DNA of 64,000 nucleotides. Source: Hyphomonadaceae bacterium BL14 (GTDB taxonomy: Bacteria > Pseudomonadota > Alphaproteobacteria > Caulobacterales > Maricaulaceae). Positions 36,470 through 46,041 of this stretch are shown here, piece after piece. Location: NCBI GenBank assembly GCA_027627705.1, contig CP091242.1, forward strand, positions 2,034,677 to 2,098,676, in the 5' to 3' direction. A model generated the notes under the pieces. The model was given only the letters and a program-made list of their open reading frames with translations, was not told where the DNA came from and did no database searches. The first letter of the stretch is position 1; each line of letters starts with the position of its first letter. The position numbers and the translations under genes are program-made.

Positions 36470-37012
36470 ATGAAAACCCCGCGCATACTCTTGATCATTG
36501 GCGGCGGCATCGCGGCCTATAAATCGCTCGAGCTGATCCGGGCGCTGGCGCGCGCGGGGGTGGCCTCGCGCTGCATCCTGACGCGCGCGGGCCATCACTT
36601 CGTGACGCCCATGAGCGTGGCGGCGCTGTCGGGCGAGAAGGTCTATGACGATCTGTTCTCCCTGACCGACGAGGCGGAGATGGGCCATATCGAGCTGTCG
36701 CGCTCAGCCGATCTCATTGTGGTGTGCCCCGCCACCGCCGATCTGATGGCCAAGGCCGCCCACGGCCTGGCCGATGATCTCGCCACCACGACCTTGCTGG
36801 CCACCGACAAGCCGGTGCTGATGGCGCCGGCGATGAATGTGCGCATGTGGCAGCATCCGGCGACCCAGGCCAATCTGGCCACATTGCGGTCGCGCGGCGT
36901 GACGGTGCTGGACCCCGATGAGGGCGAGATGGCCTGCGGCGAGTTCGGCCCGGGCCGCCTGCCCGAGCCGGATCGCATCACGCAGGCCGTGCTTGAGGCG
37001 CTGAAGGCCTGA
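36470..37012 (+). CDS. coaC: phosphopantothenoylcysteine decarboxylase (CoaC, free-standing)
   Basis: FMN enzyme that makes 4'-phosphopantetheine for coenzyme A. The 180-residue flavoprotein fold shows GGGIAAYKSLELIRAL, catalytic His73 in EMGHIELSR, the PAMNVRMW substrate motif (120-127) and Cys156 in ACGEFGPGRLPEP. In most bacteria this domain is fused to CoaB; here it ends at a TGA that overlaps the CoaB start by one base. AGGAGG lies before the ATG. Confidence 0.92.
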   Translation: MKTPRILLIIGGGIAAYKSLELIRALARAGVASRCILTRAGHHFVTPMSVAALSGEKVYDDLFSLTDEAEMGHIELSRSADLIVVCPATADLMAKAAHGLADDLATTTLLATDKPVLMAPAMNVRMWQHPATQANLATLRSRGVTVLDPDEGEMACGEFGPGRLPEPDRITQAVLEALKA

Positions 37013-37647
37013 TGCGCGCCGTCCTCACCGCCGGGCCGACGCTGGAGCCAATCGATCCGGTGCGCTTTCTGTCCAACCGCTCTTCGGGCCGGCAGGGCTA
37101 TGCCCTGGCCGAGGCGCTGGCGGCGCTGGGGTTTGAGGTCACGCTGGTGTCCGGACCCACGGCGCTGAACGATCCACCCGGCATCGAGACCGTGCGCGTG
37201 GAGACAGCGCGCGACATGCTGGCGGCGGTGGAAAGCGCCCTGCCCGCCGATGTGTTCATTGCGGTGGCTGCCGTCGCCGACTGGCGCCCCGCCGAGCCGT
37301 CCGCCATCAAGCTGAAACTCGACAAATCCGGCCATGGCGCGCTGAAGCTCGCCGAGAACCCGGATATCCTCCAGACCGTTGCGGCCCTGAGCCCGGAAGC
37401 GCGTCCGCGCCTGGTGATCGGTTTTGCCGCCGAGACCCATGATGTGCTGGCCCATGCCCGCGCCAAGCGCGCGCGCAAGGGCTGTGACTGGATCATCGCC
37501 AATGATGTCTCGGGATCCGCCATGGGCGGCGCGGACAATGCCGTCACGCTGATCACGCCCAACGGCGAGGACAGTCTGGCTGAGGCACCCAAGGCCGAGA
37601 TCGCGCGCCAGATCGCCCAGCGCATCGAGGCGGCTCTGACCGGCTGA
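37012..37647 (+). CDS. coaB: phosphopantothenate-cysteine ligase (CoaB, free-standing)
   Basis: Joins 4'-phosphopantothenate to cysteine in coenzyme A synthesis, upstream of the CoaC step. The 211-residue protein starts MRAVLTAGPTLEPIDPVRFL, then SNRSSGRQGYALAEAL, AVAAVADWRP, KLKLDKSG and IGFAAETHD, all CoaB landmarks. It is in a different frame from coaC and joined by TGATG, so the usual fusion is split exactly at the domain linker. The expected CTP-type ligase signature NDVSG is present. Confidence 0.92.
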   Translation: MRAVLTAGPTLEPIDPVRFLSNRSSGRQGYALAEALAALGFEVTLVSGPTALNDPPGIETVRVETARDMLAAVESALPADVFIAVAAVADWRPAEPSAIKLKLDKSGHGALKLAENPDILQTVAALSPEARPRLVIGFAAETHDVLAHARAKRARKGCDWIIANDVSGSAMGGADNAVTLITPNGEDSLAEAPKAEIARQIAQRIEAALTG

Positions 37648-37716
37648 TTTGCACCGTGCACGTCCGGCTTGTTAGGCTGACAGGGCCTGAACTCAGCCAT
37701 CGGAGCCTTGCGACCC

Positions 37717-38163
37717 ATGAAAACGCTTTTGTCTTGCGCCGCCCTGTCCCTTGCCGCCGCCAGCGCCGCTTCCGCCCAGTGCTATAGCCTTAATGGTGCC
37801 GGCGAAACCGAGCTGCTGGAGGGCTATTCCGTCACCGACGCCGCCGCCGGCCCCGAACTTATGGCGCGTCCGCCCGTGGGCGAGGACGCGATCGCCGTGC
37901 TGTGCCAGCGGCCTGCGCCGGAGTTCCGTGAAAAGGATTTCGAGCTCCTTCATCACGGCCTGTCGCTGTATGTGCGCTCGGGCGAAGGCGATGGCACGAC
38001 GATGATCTCGCTGAGCCTGCGGGAGGGAAACCAGTACGCCGTGCAGCTTCATGAGGGCGAGCTCAGCGAGGCCGACGTCACGGCGATCACCGCCGTGCTG
38101 GAGGGGTTTGACGCCGGCGAGGCGGCACTGGCCCGCCATTATCAGGACCAGCAGGACGGCTGA
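37717..38163 (+). CDS. secreted hypothetical protein
   Basis: A 148-residue protein with a clean signal peptide (MKTLLSCAALSLAAASAASA, cut before QCYSLNG) and two cysteines in the mature part that could form a disulfide. The mature domain is about 125 residues, acidic, without repeats. The ATG at 37717 is chosen over an upstream TTG because GGAG lies near. No family recognised. Single gene downstream of coaB with its own short gap. Confidence 0.7.
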   Translation: MKTLLSCAALSLAAASAASAQCYSLNGAGETELLEGYSVTDAAAGPELMARPPVGEDAIAVLCQRPAPEFREKDFELLHHGLSLYVRSGEGDGTTMISLSLREGNQYAVQLHEGELSEADVTAITAVLEGFDAGEAALARHYQDQQDG

Positions 38164-38223
38164 CGGGCGGAATCAGCAAGAGTGCCTGAAATGCCTCGAT
38201 TCGAAGGTTGTGATTTATTCCCC

Positions 38224-38269
38224 ATAGCGGCAAATTTATATCCCGTGCCAAGCATGGGAGCACCGCTAT
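38224..38269 (+). promoter_or_regulatory. nested inverted repeats ahead of the hidden peptide frame
   Basis: Outer arms ATAGCGG (38224-38230) and CCGCTAT (38263-38269) enclose inner arms TCCCGTGC (38241-38248) and GCATGGGA (38252-38259, one mismatch that is a G-U pair in RNA). Together they would form a long interrupted hairpin in the 5' region of the double-glycine-type peptide frame. Confidence 0.4.
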
Positions 38270-38291
38270 AGAGGGCAGGAAACGAGAAGCA

Positions 38292-38515
38292 ATGGTATCG
38301 TTGAACTCTCACTCGACGAGATCGAACTCGTTCATGGTGGCAGGATCGGCACGGTCGTACGCGCTATTGGCCGAGCCATTCGTGATCGTCTTATCTATCA
38401 GGGCGTGGCAACCGTAATGGGTTCTGAAGGTTCAGACTTCGACTGGAACGAAGACGTTAAGGATCTTCAAGAGTCAGGCGGGTACCCCCGTTGTGGCATT
38501 GGGTGCCCCTACTGA
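38292..38515 (+). pseudogene. double-glycine-leader peptide frame, probably frameshifted
   Basis: Reading the codons from 38291, the frame gives VELSLDEIELVHGG, a classic bacteriocin leader end, then a 57-residue core from RIGTVVRAIGRAIRDRL to GGYPRCGIGCPY and TGA at 38513-38515. No ATG or GTG lies in this frame after the stop at 38225. An ATG at 38292, 11 bases after AGGA, is one frame off; adding one base after TCGTT would give MVSFELSLDEIELVHGG. It is thus a broken precursor, a sequencing error, or uses a rare start. The CPBP membrane protein follows. Confidence 0.55.
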
Positions 38516-38564
38516 GAATCATTTGGAGGCATCGCAGCCAGATAGCGCCTTCGGAAGTTGGTTG

Positions 38565-39104
38565 ATGAGCTCAATGATTTGGCTTCCGGTATCGCTGGTT
38601 TTTGCTTCAGGTGTGGGGCTGGCGATTATACTACCAAGCGCCAGCCCCACACGGCGTCCGTTAGTGCTGCGGTTTCTATTGGCGATCATTATCTTCCTGC
38701 ACATTGCCCTGGGCGTTCATGCCATTGGTTTGCCCCCGATTGTCATGTCCGTCGCTTTCACGCCGCTGGCTGAAGAGCTTGTGCGCCTCTACGTGTTGCG
38801 CGGCCGCAAGCCGGGCCTTGCGCCAAACTGGCGCGCGGCTGTCTATACCGGGCTGTTGTTCGCCCTGTTCGAGATGAACCGGCTGGTGCGGATGATCAAT
38901 ACGGACACCCTGCCCGATCACTCCGATATTGGCCTTGGTCCTGAAACCTATGTGATCATCGCTGCGCCCGTGCACTTTTTAATACATTGGGCAGGCCACA
39001 GCGTGTTTGGACTGGTCATGATTGCACTGTGGCGGCGTCCTTTGTTGCGCTATCTCGCGCCGGTGCTGCTGCATGGCATGATCAACTGGACCTATTACCT
39101 CTGA
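38565..39104 (+). CDS. CPBP-family intramembrane metalloprotease-like protein
   Basis: A 179-residue membrane protein with about five helices. CPBP (CAAX protease and bacteriocin-processing) motifs can be seen: the Glu pair and Arg in LAEELVRLYVLRG, the FALFEMNR region, HFLIHWAGHSVFG, and the C-terminal HGMINWTYYL. Family members include bacteriocin self-immunity proteins. The ATG at 38565 follows GGAAG; the frame opens earlier with a GTG at 38493 inside the peptide frame. Its position right after a double-glycine leader frame supports an immunity role, by inference. Confidence 0.7.
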   Translation: MSSMIWLPVSLVFASGVGLAIILPSASPTRRPLVLRFLLAIIIFLHIALGVHAIGLPPIVMSVAFTPLAEELVRLYVLRGRKPGLAPNWRAAVYTGLLFALFEMNRLVRMINTDTLPDHSDIGLGPETYVIIAAPVHFLIHWAGHSVFGLVMIALWRRPLLRYLAPVLLHGMINWTYYL

Positions 39105-39176
39105 GCGGAAACCCTTTTCGATCCGCGCCAAACCGGATTAACGGTTAGGCACGCATCACAATCAGGATTTCCGCCC

Positions 39177-39623
39177 ATGCAGCTGCGCGTCCGGACACTG
39201 GATCATTTCAAAGGGCTGGACCTGCCCGCCTATCAGACGCCGGGTTCGGCGGGGCTGGACCTGCCCGCCGCCGTGGCCGAAGAGGCGCCGGTGACCATAC
39301 CGCCGCGCGAATGGCGCCTGATCCCCACAGGTATCTGCATCGCCCTGCCCGACGGCTATGAGGCGCAGGTGCGGCCGCGTTCCGGGCTGGCGGCGAAATT
39401 TGCCGTCACCTGCCTCAACACGCCGGGCACGGTGGACGCGGACTATCGCGGCGAGATCCGGGTCAATCTGATCAATCACGGGCCTGAGCCCTTCATCGTG
39501 CGGCGCGGCGAGCGCATTGCGCAGATGATCATCGCGCCGGTCACACAAATCGTCTGGTCGCCGGTGGATGAACTGGACGAGACCCAGCGCGGCGCGGGCG
39601 GGTTCGGCTCCACAGGGGTTTAG
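39177..39623 (+). CDS. dut: deoxyuridine 5'-triphosphate nucleotidohydrolase
   Basis: Trimeric dUTPase that removes dUTP and supplies dUMP for thymidylate. The 148-residue protein has all five motifs: [39 protein letters not shown] with the substrate-binding turn, [13 protein letters not shown] and the C-terminal flexible arm [10 protein letters not shown]. Complete. Part of the usual coaBC-dut neighbourhood, here separated from coaB by the secreted protein and the peptide/CPBP insertion. Confidence 0.96.
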   Translation: MQLRVRTLDHFKGLDLPAYQTPGSAGLDLPAAVAEEAPVTIPPREWRLIPTGICIALPDGYEAQVRPRSGLAAKFAVTCLNTPGTVDADYRGEIRVNLINHGPEPFIVRRGERIAQMIIAPVTQIVWSPVDELDETQRGAGGFGSTGV

Positions 39624-39717
39624 CCAGCATCTTAACGCTTCCCTAAGCGCCGCGGGTTTCAGGTGTCGCGCACGGCGCGCCGGACAGGCCGCGCGATTCG
39701 CCTATCAGGAGCCTTTC

Positions 39718-40479
39718 ATGCATCAGGCCGGGATCGACGATATGGATGCCGGGCCGGACGAGGCAGGCTTCCTCTTGCAGCTGCGCCCGCCGCAGGCCGC
39801 TGATCCGGCCGCTCTGGCAAACCAGATCGATCTGTTCACAGCCCGTTTTCTGGCGCAGCGCGGGCCTGAAGCAGGACGCTACGCCCGGCTGGGACCGCTG
39901 ACCTGGGCGCTGGCGGCGCCAGAAGCCGAGTGCGACGCGGTGCATGACGCCGCCCAAGCGCTGGGCGTCACGCTGTTCGGGACCGATGATGACACGGTCT
40001 GGCTGATCGAGCGCGGTCCGCACGCGCAGCCGGCCGGAGTGTATGACGCCGATACAGGCGATGTCTGGGATGTGGACGCAGGCCCCGGCCTTGAGGCTGG
40101 CGCGCCGCTCATCAATCTGGACAGCCTTGTTGAGCTGCCTGCGCGCCCCAGCGGGCCGGACATCGCCGGCGAACTGACCGCCTTCCGCTCTGAAATGCGC
40201 GCGATTGCCCGGGCGATCCCCGATGCGGCTGACCGCGAACGGGCGGCGCTGGGCGCGTTCCGCGAAGAGCTGGAGCAGATCACCCGCGCGGCGGGCGACC
40301 GCTTCGAGACTGCGGCCGGGCGGATCGAGACGGCCACCGCATCGCTGCCCGACGCCGCCGCGCGCGTGGAGGCCAGCGCTGCCATCATGGAAACCAGCGT
40401 GCGCGAGGCGCTGGAGGCCCTGACGCGCGCCTGCGCCGCCATGAGCGCGAGCCGTGATGGTGCCAGCCGGACGGGCTGA
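39718..40479 (+). CDS. hypothetical protein with C-terminal coiled coil
   Basis: A 253-residue soluble acidic protein. Residues 1-130 look globular (FLLQLRPPQAADPAALANQI; VTLFGTDDDTVWLIERG); residues 145-250 are Ala/Glu/Arg-rich helix with heptad-like spacing (AAGRIETATASLPDAAARVE), probably a coiled coil. No signal peptide. AGGAG precedes the ATG at 39718; the frame upstream overlaps dut and is discarded. Family not recognised. Confidence 0.7.
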   Translation: MHQAGIDDMDAGPDEAGFLLQLRPPQAADPAALANQIDLFTARFLAQRGPEAGRYARLGPLTWALAAPEAECDAVHDAAQALGVTLFGTDDDTVWLIERGPHAQPAGVYDADTGDVWDVDAGPGLEAGAPLINLDSLVELPARPSGPDIAGELTAFRSEMRAIARAIPDAADRERAALGAFREELEQITRAAGDRFETAAGRIETATASLPDAAARVEASAAIMETSVREALEALTRACAAMSASRDGASRTG

Positions 40480-40554
40480 CCTGCCCCGATTTCGCCTTGT
40501 TTGTTACATCGCGTTAATGTTAGGATTCCCCGGTAACAGCCTGGGGAGGCGGTC

Positions 40555-40749
40555 ATGAAACTGGTGCTTGGCATAGGCGCGGCGGGCCTGCTCGCGGCGG
40601 GCGCTTGGCAGATCGGGCCCGAATACGCCGTCACCATCGCTGTTGAGGCCCTAACCCCCGCCCCTGAAATCGTTCAGGAGGTGCGCCTGGCGATCGATGC
40701 GCTGATCGAGCAGTTCAAAGGGCCTGGCGACGTTTCACCCGACGCCTGA
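40555..40749 (+). CDS. small 64-residue protein with N-terminal hydrophobic segment
   Basis: Starts MKLVLGIGAAGLLAAGAWQI, then an acidic amphipathic segment ending DVSPDA. The hydrophobic start could be a signal peptide or a single membrane anchor. A strong GGGGAGG lies before the ATG, which supports translation. No family recognised; the 75 bases upstream hold a plausible promoter gap. Confidence 0.6.
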   Translation: MKLVLGIGAAGLLAAGAWQIGPEYAVTIAVEALTPAPEIVQEVRLAIDALIEQFKGPGDVSPDA

Positions 40750-40894
40750 CGCATCACACACGATCTGATCTGGTCTGCAGCGGCAGGCGGGTGCCTTGCT
40801 TTCGCGCGGCCGCCCCTGTACATCCCGCCCCCTTACGCGAAGAGGGTCCGCCCGGTTCAAGTCCGGCGGATCTGGCCGCAGAGAGGTTTTTTCT

Positions 40895-41278
40895 ATGAAA
40901 GCGCAATCCCAACGCCAGCTGCGTGCGGGCGAGCTTGTGCGCCGCGCGGTTGCCGACATCCTGCTGGAAGGCCATGTGCGCGAGCCGGCCCTGACAGGCG
41001 TGCCCGTGACCATCAGCGAAGCGCGCGTCAGCCCCGATCTGCGGCACGCAACGGTCTATGTCTCCGGCCTGACCGTGGCCGACCCCGAGGCTGTGGCCGC
41101 GGCCCTGAACAAGGCGGCGGGCTTCCTGCAGAAGGAGCTGGGCCGGCGGGTAGAGATGCGGTTCACCCCCAAGCTTCGGTTCGAGGCCGACAGCCGCTTT
41201 GATGACGCGGTGGAGGTCAACGAGATGCTGTCGCGGCCCGGCGTCAAGCGCGACCTGTCCGGCCCGGAGAGTGATTGA
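40895..41278 (+). CDS. rbfA: ribosome-binding factor A
   Basis: KH-fold factor for 30S maturation and cold adaptation. The 127-residue product shows [40 protein letters not shown], and [19 protein letters not shown], all RbfA landmarks. The ATG at 40895 is favoured over the earlier in-frame start at 40796, which lacks family sequence. Its TGA shares one base with the truB ATG, so the genes are coupled. Confidence 0.95.
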   Translation: MKAQSQRQLRAGELVRRAVADILLEGHVREPALTGVPVTISEARVSPDLRHATVYVSGLTVADPEAVAAALNKAAGFLQKELGRRVEMRFTPKLRFEADSRFDDAVEVNEMLSRPGVKRDLSGPESD

Positions 41279-42243
41279 TGGGACGGCGCAAGAAGGGCGA
41301 CGCGGTTCATGGCTGGGTGGTGCTCGACAAGCCGCTGGACATGACCTCCACCCAGGCCGTGTCCGTGGTGCGCCGCCTGTTCAATGCCCAGAAAGCCGGC
41401 CATGCCGGGACGCTGGACCCGCTGGCCTCGGGCGTGCTGCCGATTGCTCTGGGTGAGGCCACCAAGACCGTGCCGTTCGCCCAGGAGGCAGGCAAGACCT
41501 ATCGCTTCACCCTGCGCTGGGGTCAGTCGACCACCACCCAGGACGCCGAGGGCGATGTCATGGCCGAGAGCGATGTGCGCCCGCCGCCCGAGGCCGTGCG
41601 TGCCGCCCTTGAGGCCTTTGTCGGCGATATCGAACAGGTGCCACCGCAGTTTTCAGCCGTGAAGGTGGATGGCGAACGCGCCTATGATCTGGCGCGGGCC
41701 GGCGAGACCGTTGAGCTCAAGGCCCGTCCGATCCGGATTGATGGCCTGACCCTGGTGGACGCACCATCCGAGGATCTGTGCGTGATCGAAATGCGCTGCG
41801 GCAAGGGCGCCTATGTGCGCGGCCTGGCGCGTGATCTGGCTGCAGCGCTGGGGGCCGAGGGCCATGTCGCCGCGCTGCGGCGTATGCAGGTCGGTGCATT
41901 CACGGCGGCGGAGGCCGTCACACTGGACGCGCTGAAGGATTTGGTGCATAGACACGCCGCGCTGGAAGCCCTCAAACCGGTCGAGACCGCGCTGGACGAC
42001 ATCCCGGCCCTGGCCGTGACCGAGGACGAGGCATTTCAGTTGAGGCAAGGACGGCCGATCGTGCTGCCTCCCCGGCGAGCTTCAGAGCTGCGCGACCTTC
42101 GACGCCCCCGCGATATCGGGGGAAAGGACTATTCGAAGGCCGTTGTGGCAATGGGGCGTGACCGGGCAGTTGCGATCGGCGAGGCGCGCGCGGGGAAGCT
42201 TTCCCCGGTGCGCGTGTTTCAATGGGAACAGGAGCCCAGATAG
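41278..42243 (+). CDS. truB: tRNA pseudouridine55 synthase
   Basis: Makes the universal pseudouridine-55 in the tRNA T-loop. The 321-residue protein begins with [20 protein letters not shown] and has the catalytic Asp motif [16 protein letters not shown], the [21 protein letters not shown] segment shortened to its core here, and [16 protein letters not shown]. The C-terminal part carries the PUA-like end. Four bases separate its stop from rpsO. Confidence 0.95.
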   Translation: MGRRKKGDAVHGWVVLDKPLDMTSTQAVSVVRRLFNAQKAGHAGTLDPLASGVLPIALGEATKTVPFAQEAGKTYRFTLRWGQSTTTQDAEGDVMAESDVRPPPEAVRAALEAFVGDIEQVPPQFSAVKVDGERAYDLARAGETVELKARPIRIDGLTLVDAPSEDLCVIEMRCGKGAYVRGLARDLAAALGAEGHVAALRRMQVGAFTAAEAVTLDALKDLVHRHAALEALKPVETALDDIPALAVTEDEAFQLRQGRPIVLPPRRASELRDLRRPRDIGGKDYSKAVVAMGRDRAVAIGEARAGKLSPVRVFQWEQEPR

Positions 42244-42246
42244 ACG

Positions 42247-42516
42247 ATGTCGATTACGATTGAACGCAAGGCCGAGCTGATCAAAGAGCATGGCCGGACT
42301 GAAAACGACACCGGGTCTGCCGAAGTCCAGATCGCCGTGCTCACCGAGCGGATCGCGAACCTGACCGGCCACTTCAAGACCCACAAGAAAGACAATCACT
42401 CACGCCGCGGCCTCCTGAAAATGGTGTCGCAGCGCCGCCGTCTTCTCGATTACCTCGCGAATACGGAGCGCGATCGCTACACGGCGATCGTCCAGAAGCT
42501 GGGCCTTCGCCGCTAG
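42247..42516 (+). CDS. rpsO: 30S ribosomal protein S15
   Basis: Primary 16S rRNA binder of the small subunit. The 89-residue protein shows [56 protein letters not shown] and the ending IVQKLGLRR, typical of S15. The rbfA-truB-rpsO-pnp order is standard and S15 is autoregulated at its own leader in other bacteria. A hairpin follows it. Confidence 0.97.
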   Translation: MSITIERKAELIKEHGRTENDTGSAEVQIAVLTERIANLTGHFKTHKKDNHSRRGLLKMVSQRRRLLDYLANTERDRYTAIVQKLGLRR

Positions 42517-42527
42517 GCGGGCCAGAC

Positions 42528-42562
42528 GAAACGCCGGCCGCCAGGAGGCGAGCCGGCGTTTC
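42528..42562 (+). terminator. hairpin between rpsO and pnp
   Basis: Eleven-base perfect stem (42528-42538 with 42552-42562) and 13-base loop, right after rpsO, with only a short T segment. In other bacteria this spot holds an rpsO terminator/RNase III processing region controlling pnp; the same is likely here. Confidence 0.6.
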
Positions 42563-42619
42563 CATATCCAAGGCCTGCGCAATCCGGTGCAGGTCTCACG
42601 TACGTACGAATGGAAAATC

Positions 42620-44743
42620 ATGTTCGATATACAGACTGAAACGATCGAATGGGCGGGCCGCACACTCACCCTGGAAACGGGCCGCATGGCACGTCAGGCC
42701 ACGGGTGCCGTGCTCGCCACCTATGGCGAGACCACCGTTCTGGCCACAGCCGTGGCCATGAAAGAGGTGAAGCCGGGGATGGATTTCTTCCCGCTCACCG
42801 TGAATTACCAGGAAAAATACTTCGCCGCCGGCAAGATCCCGGGCGGCTTCTTCAAGCGCGAAGGCCGCCCCACCGATAAAGAGACGCTGACCTCGCGCCT
42901 CATCGACCGGCCGATCCGCCCGCTTTTCCCCAAAGGCTTCAAGAACGACACCCAGGTGATGATCACCGTGCTGTCGCACGATCTGGAAAATGATCCCGAT
43001 GTGCTGGGCATGGTGGCCGCCTCGGCCGCGCTTTGCCTGTCCGGTCTGCCCTTCCTGGGCCCGATCGGCGCGGCACGCGTGGGCTATATCGACGGCGAAT
43101 ACGTCATCAACCCGAGCGTTGTGGAGCTGGAAGACAGCGCCCTCGATCTGGTGGTCGCCGGCACGGCCGACGCCGTGATGATGGTGGAATCCGAAGCCAA
43201 AGAGCTGTCCGAAGAGATCATGCTCGGCGCCGTGATGGCCGGCCATGAGAGCTTCCAGCCGGTGATCGAGGCGATCATCCGTCTGGCCGAGCGCGCCGCG
43301 AAAGACCCGTGGGACTTCACCCCGGAAGATCATTCCGGCATCGAGGCCCAGGTCCGCAAGCTGATCGCCAAGGATATCGAGAAAGCCTACACGATCACCA
43401 ACAAGACCGAGCGCGTTGCGGCGCTTTCCGGTGCCAAGGCCAAAGTGCTCGACATGCTGGCCGCCAGCGACGAGCGTCCCGATGGCGTGCCGGGCAGCGT
43501 CCTCAAGGACGTGCTGAAAAGCGTGGAAGCCTCGGTAGTGCGCGGGTCGATCATCAAGACCGGCAAGCGTATCGATGGCCGCAAGCTCGATCAGGTCCGC
43601 CCGATTGTGTCGGAAGCCGGCATTCTGCCGCGCACCCACGGATCGGCCCTGTTCACCCGCGGCGAAACGCAAGCGCTGTGTGTGACCACGCTGGGAACGG
43701 GCGAGGATGAGCAGTTCATTGACGCGCTCACAGGTACCTACAAAGAGCGCTTCATGCTGCACTACAACTTCCCGCCCTATTCTGTGGGCGAGACCAGCTT
43801 CCGCCTGGCCCCGGGCCGGCGCGAGATCGGTCACGGCAAGCTGGCCTGGCGCGCGCTCCACGCCGTCATGCCGACCGCCGAGCAATTCCCCTACACCATC
43901 CGCCTGGTTTCGGAGATCACCGAGTCCAACGGCTCGTCCTCCATGGCGACGGTGTGCGGCGGATCGCTGGCGCTGATGGATGCGGGCGTGCCGATCAGCC
44001 GTCCGGTCTCCGGTATCGCCATGGGCCTGATCAAGGACCCTGAAGGCGTGGCCGTCCTGTCCGACATCCTGGGTGACGAAGATCACCTGGGCGACATGGA
44101 CTTCAAGGTGGCCGGCACCGAGATGGGCATCACCTCGCTGCAGATGGACATCAAGATCGCCGGCATCACCCAGGACATCATGCACACCGCGCTGGAACAG
44201 GCCAAAGCGGGACGTGCGCATATCCTGGATGAAATGACCAAGGCGCTGGGCTCCAGCCGCTCGGGTCTGGCGGCGCACGCGCCCAAGATCGAGACCATGC
44301 AGATCCCGACCGACAAGATCCGTGACGTGATCGGCACGGGCGGCAAGGTGATCCGCCAGATCGTTGAAGAAACCGGCGCCAAGCTGGACGTCAACGATGA
44401 TGGCCTGATCAAGATTTCCGCCGTGGACCAGGGTGCCATCGATGCAGCGCGCGACTGGGTGTACTCCCTGACGGCCGAGCCGGAAGTGGGCAAGGTCTAC
44501 AAGGGCAAGGTGGTCAAGGTGGTCGATTTCGGCGCCTTCGTGAACTTCTTCGGGGCCAAGGACGGGCTGGTGCACGTCTCCCAGATGAAGTCCGAGCGCG
44601 TGAACCATCCGTCCGACGTGGTGTCGGAAGGCCAGCAGGTCTGGGTCAAGCTGATGGGCATGGATGATCGCGGCAAGTTCAAGCTGGCGATGAAAGTGCT
44701 CGATCAGGAGACCGGTGCCGAACTGGCTGCCGACGAAGACTAG
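42620..44743 (+). CDS. pnp: polyribonucleotide nucleotidyltransferase (PNPase)
   Basis: 3'-5' phosphorolytic exoribonuclease of the degradosome. The 707-residue protein has two RNase PH domains (N-terminal [18 protein letters not shown] and [19 protein letters not shown]-terminal [20 protein letters not shown] and the catalytic region [17 protein letters not shown]), a KH domain ([20 protein letters not shown]) and an S1 domain ([15 protein letters not shown]). Complete. The ATG at 42620 gives the conserved start; GGAAAA lies before it. Confidence 0.97.
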   Translation: MFDIQTETIEWAGRTLTLETGRMARQATGAVLATYGETTVLATAVAMKEVKPGMDFFPLTVNYQEKYFAAGKIPGGFFKREGRPTDKETLTSRLIDRPIRPLFPKGFKNDTQVMITVLSHDLENDPDVLGMVAASAALCLSGLPFLGPIGAARVGYIDGEYVINPSVVELEDSALDLVVAGTADAVMMVESEAKELSEEIMLGAVMAGHESFQPVIEAIIRLAERAAKDPWDFTPEDHSGIEAQVRKLIAKDIEKAYTITNKTERVAALSGAKAKVLDMLAASDERPDGVPGSVLKDVLKSVEASVVRGSIIKTGKRIDGRKLDQVRPIVSEAGILPRTHGSALFTRGETQALCVTTLGTGEDEQFIDALTGTYKERFMLHYNFPPYSVGETSFRLAPGRREIGHGKLAWRALHAVMPTAEQFPYTIRLVSEITESNGSSSMATVCGGSLALMDAGVPISRPVSGIAMGLIKDPEGVAVLSDILGDEDHLGDMDFKVAGTEMGITSLQMDIKIAGITQDIMHTALEQAKAGRAHILDEMTKALGSSRSGLAAHAPKIETMQIPTDKIRDVIGTGGKVIRQIVEETGAKLDVNDDGLIKISAVDQGAIDAARDWVYSLTAEPEVGKVYKGKVVKVVDFGAFVNFFGAKDGLVHVSQMKSERVNHPSDVVSEGQQVWVKLMGMDDRGKFKLAMKVLDQETGAELAADED

Positions 44744-44771
44744 GGCGCGCCCACCCGCGCCGACTGACCGG

Positions 44772-44805
44772 AAAGCCCCGGCTGCAACTGCAGCCGGGGC
44801 TTTTT
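44772..44805 (+). terminator. Rho-independent terminator after pnp
   Basis: Perfect 15-base inverted repeat (44772-44786 with 44789-44803) rich in GC, followed by five T (44801-44805). Ends the rbfA-truB-rpsO-pnp operon. Confidence 0.9.
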
Positions 44806-44922
44806 GCATCCTGTCATGCGCAACAGGCCCCTTCTTGCTGTGGTTTTTTTTGGTTTAAGGTGGCTTCTCATATTCAGGCGATTCTGATCCGGTCGATTCG
44901 CCCTGCGCAATTGAGGCGAGAC

Positions 44923-46041
44923 ATGAAGCTGATCATCGAACGGGCTGCCCTGCTCAAATCGCTCGGACACGTCCAGGCGGTGGTGGAGCGCCGCAATACC
45001 ATTCCGATCCTGTCCAATGTGCTGGTCAAGGCCGAGGAGGGGTTTGTGCGCTTCACCGCGACCGATCTCGACATGGAGATCGTGGAGGAGGCCGAGGCGC
45101 GCACCGAACGGCCCGGCGTGGTCACAGCGCCGGCCCATACGCTGTATGAGATCGCGCGCAAGCTGCCGGAAGGCTCGCAGGTGACGCTGGAACTGGGCGG
45201 GGAAGACCCGCGCATGACGCTCTCGGCCGGGCGCTCACGCTTCAACCTGCCGGTTCTGCCGCCGGGTGATTTCCCGGTGATGCCCAGCGAGGATCTTGCG
45301 GTGACGTTCGCCTGCCCGGCGCGCGAAATGGCGCGGCTGATCGACAAGACCCGCTTTGCCATCTCCACTGAAGAAACACGTTACTATCTCAACGGCATCC
45401 ACATGCATGCCGCCGAGCGCAACGGTCGCAAGACCCTGCGCGCCGTGGCCACCGACGGTCACCGCCTCGCCCTGGCCGAAACCGATCTGCCCGACGGCGC
45501 GGCGGGCATGCCTGCCGTGATCGTCCCGCGCAAGCCGATCCAGGAATTGCGCCGCCTTCTGGAAGACCTGGACGGCGACGTCAATGTCTCGGTGTCCGAC
45601 GGGAAGATCCGCTTCCAGCTGGGCGCAGCGGTGCTGACGTCCAAGCTCATTGACGGGTCCTTCCCCGATTATGAGCGGGTCATTCCGCGCGGCAATGACA
45701 AGATCCTGCGCGTCGACCGCGCCCCGTTCGCCCAGGCCGTGGACCGCGTGGCCACCATCAGCCAGGAGAAGTCCCGCTCGGTGAAGCTCGCCTTGTCTGA
45801 CGGCCAGCTGGTGCTGACGGTCAATAACCCTGAAAGCGGCGCGGCCAGCGAGGAGTTGTCGGCGGACTACAGCGCCGAGGCTATCTCCATCGGCTTCAAT
45901 GCGCGCTATCTGCTGGACGTGGCCGGGCAGATCGAGGGCGATGAAGCCGTATTCGAGTTTGCTGATTCCGGTTCGCCCACCCGGGTGACCGACTCCGGCG
46001 ATCCCGACGCCGAATATGTTCTGATGCCGCTGCGGGTGTGA
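44923..46041 (+). CDS. dnaN: DNA polymerase III beta sliding clamp
   Basis: Ring-shaped processivity clamp of the replicase. The 372-residue protein starts MKLIIERAALLKSLGHVQAV with VVERRNTIPILSNVLV, has LPVLPPGDFPVMP, the middle domain YYLNGIHMHA with LRAVATDGHRLALAE, SFPDYERVIPRGNDK, and ends in the typical DAEYVLMPLRV tail. Three clamp domains of normal length. The TGA overlaps the recF GTG by four bases. Confidence 0.96.
   Translation: MKLIIERAALLKSLGHVQAVVERRNTIPILSNVLVKAEEGFVRFTATDLDMEIVEEAEARTERPGVVTAPAHTLYEIARKLPEGSQVTLELGGEDPRMTLSAGRSRFNLPVLPPGDFPVMPSEDLAVTFACPAREMARLIDKTRFAISTEETRYYLNGIHMHAAERNGRKTLRAVATDGHRLALAETDLPDGAAGMPAVIVPRKPIQELRRLLEDLDGDVNVSVSDGKIRFQLGAAVLTSKLIDGSFPDYERVIPRGNDKILRVDRAPFAQAVDRVATISQEKSRSVKLALSDGQLVLTVNNPESGAASEELSADYSAEAISIGFNARYLLDVAGQIEGDEAVFEFADSGSPTRVTDSGDPDAEYVLMPLRV

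Noticed and set aside
40845..40880. T-loop-like GGTTCAAGTCC, possible tRNA
   Set aside because: The T-stem has a mismatch and no matching acceptor or anticodon arm lies at the right distance on either side.
42596..44809. 737-codon minus-strand frame opposite pnp
   Set aside because: Full-length mirror of PNPase; composition (His, Gly, Arg) is typical of an antisense frame.
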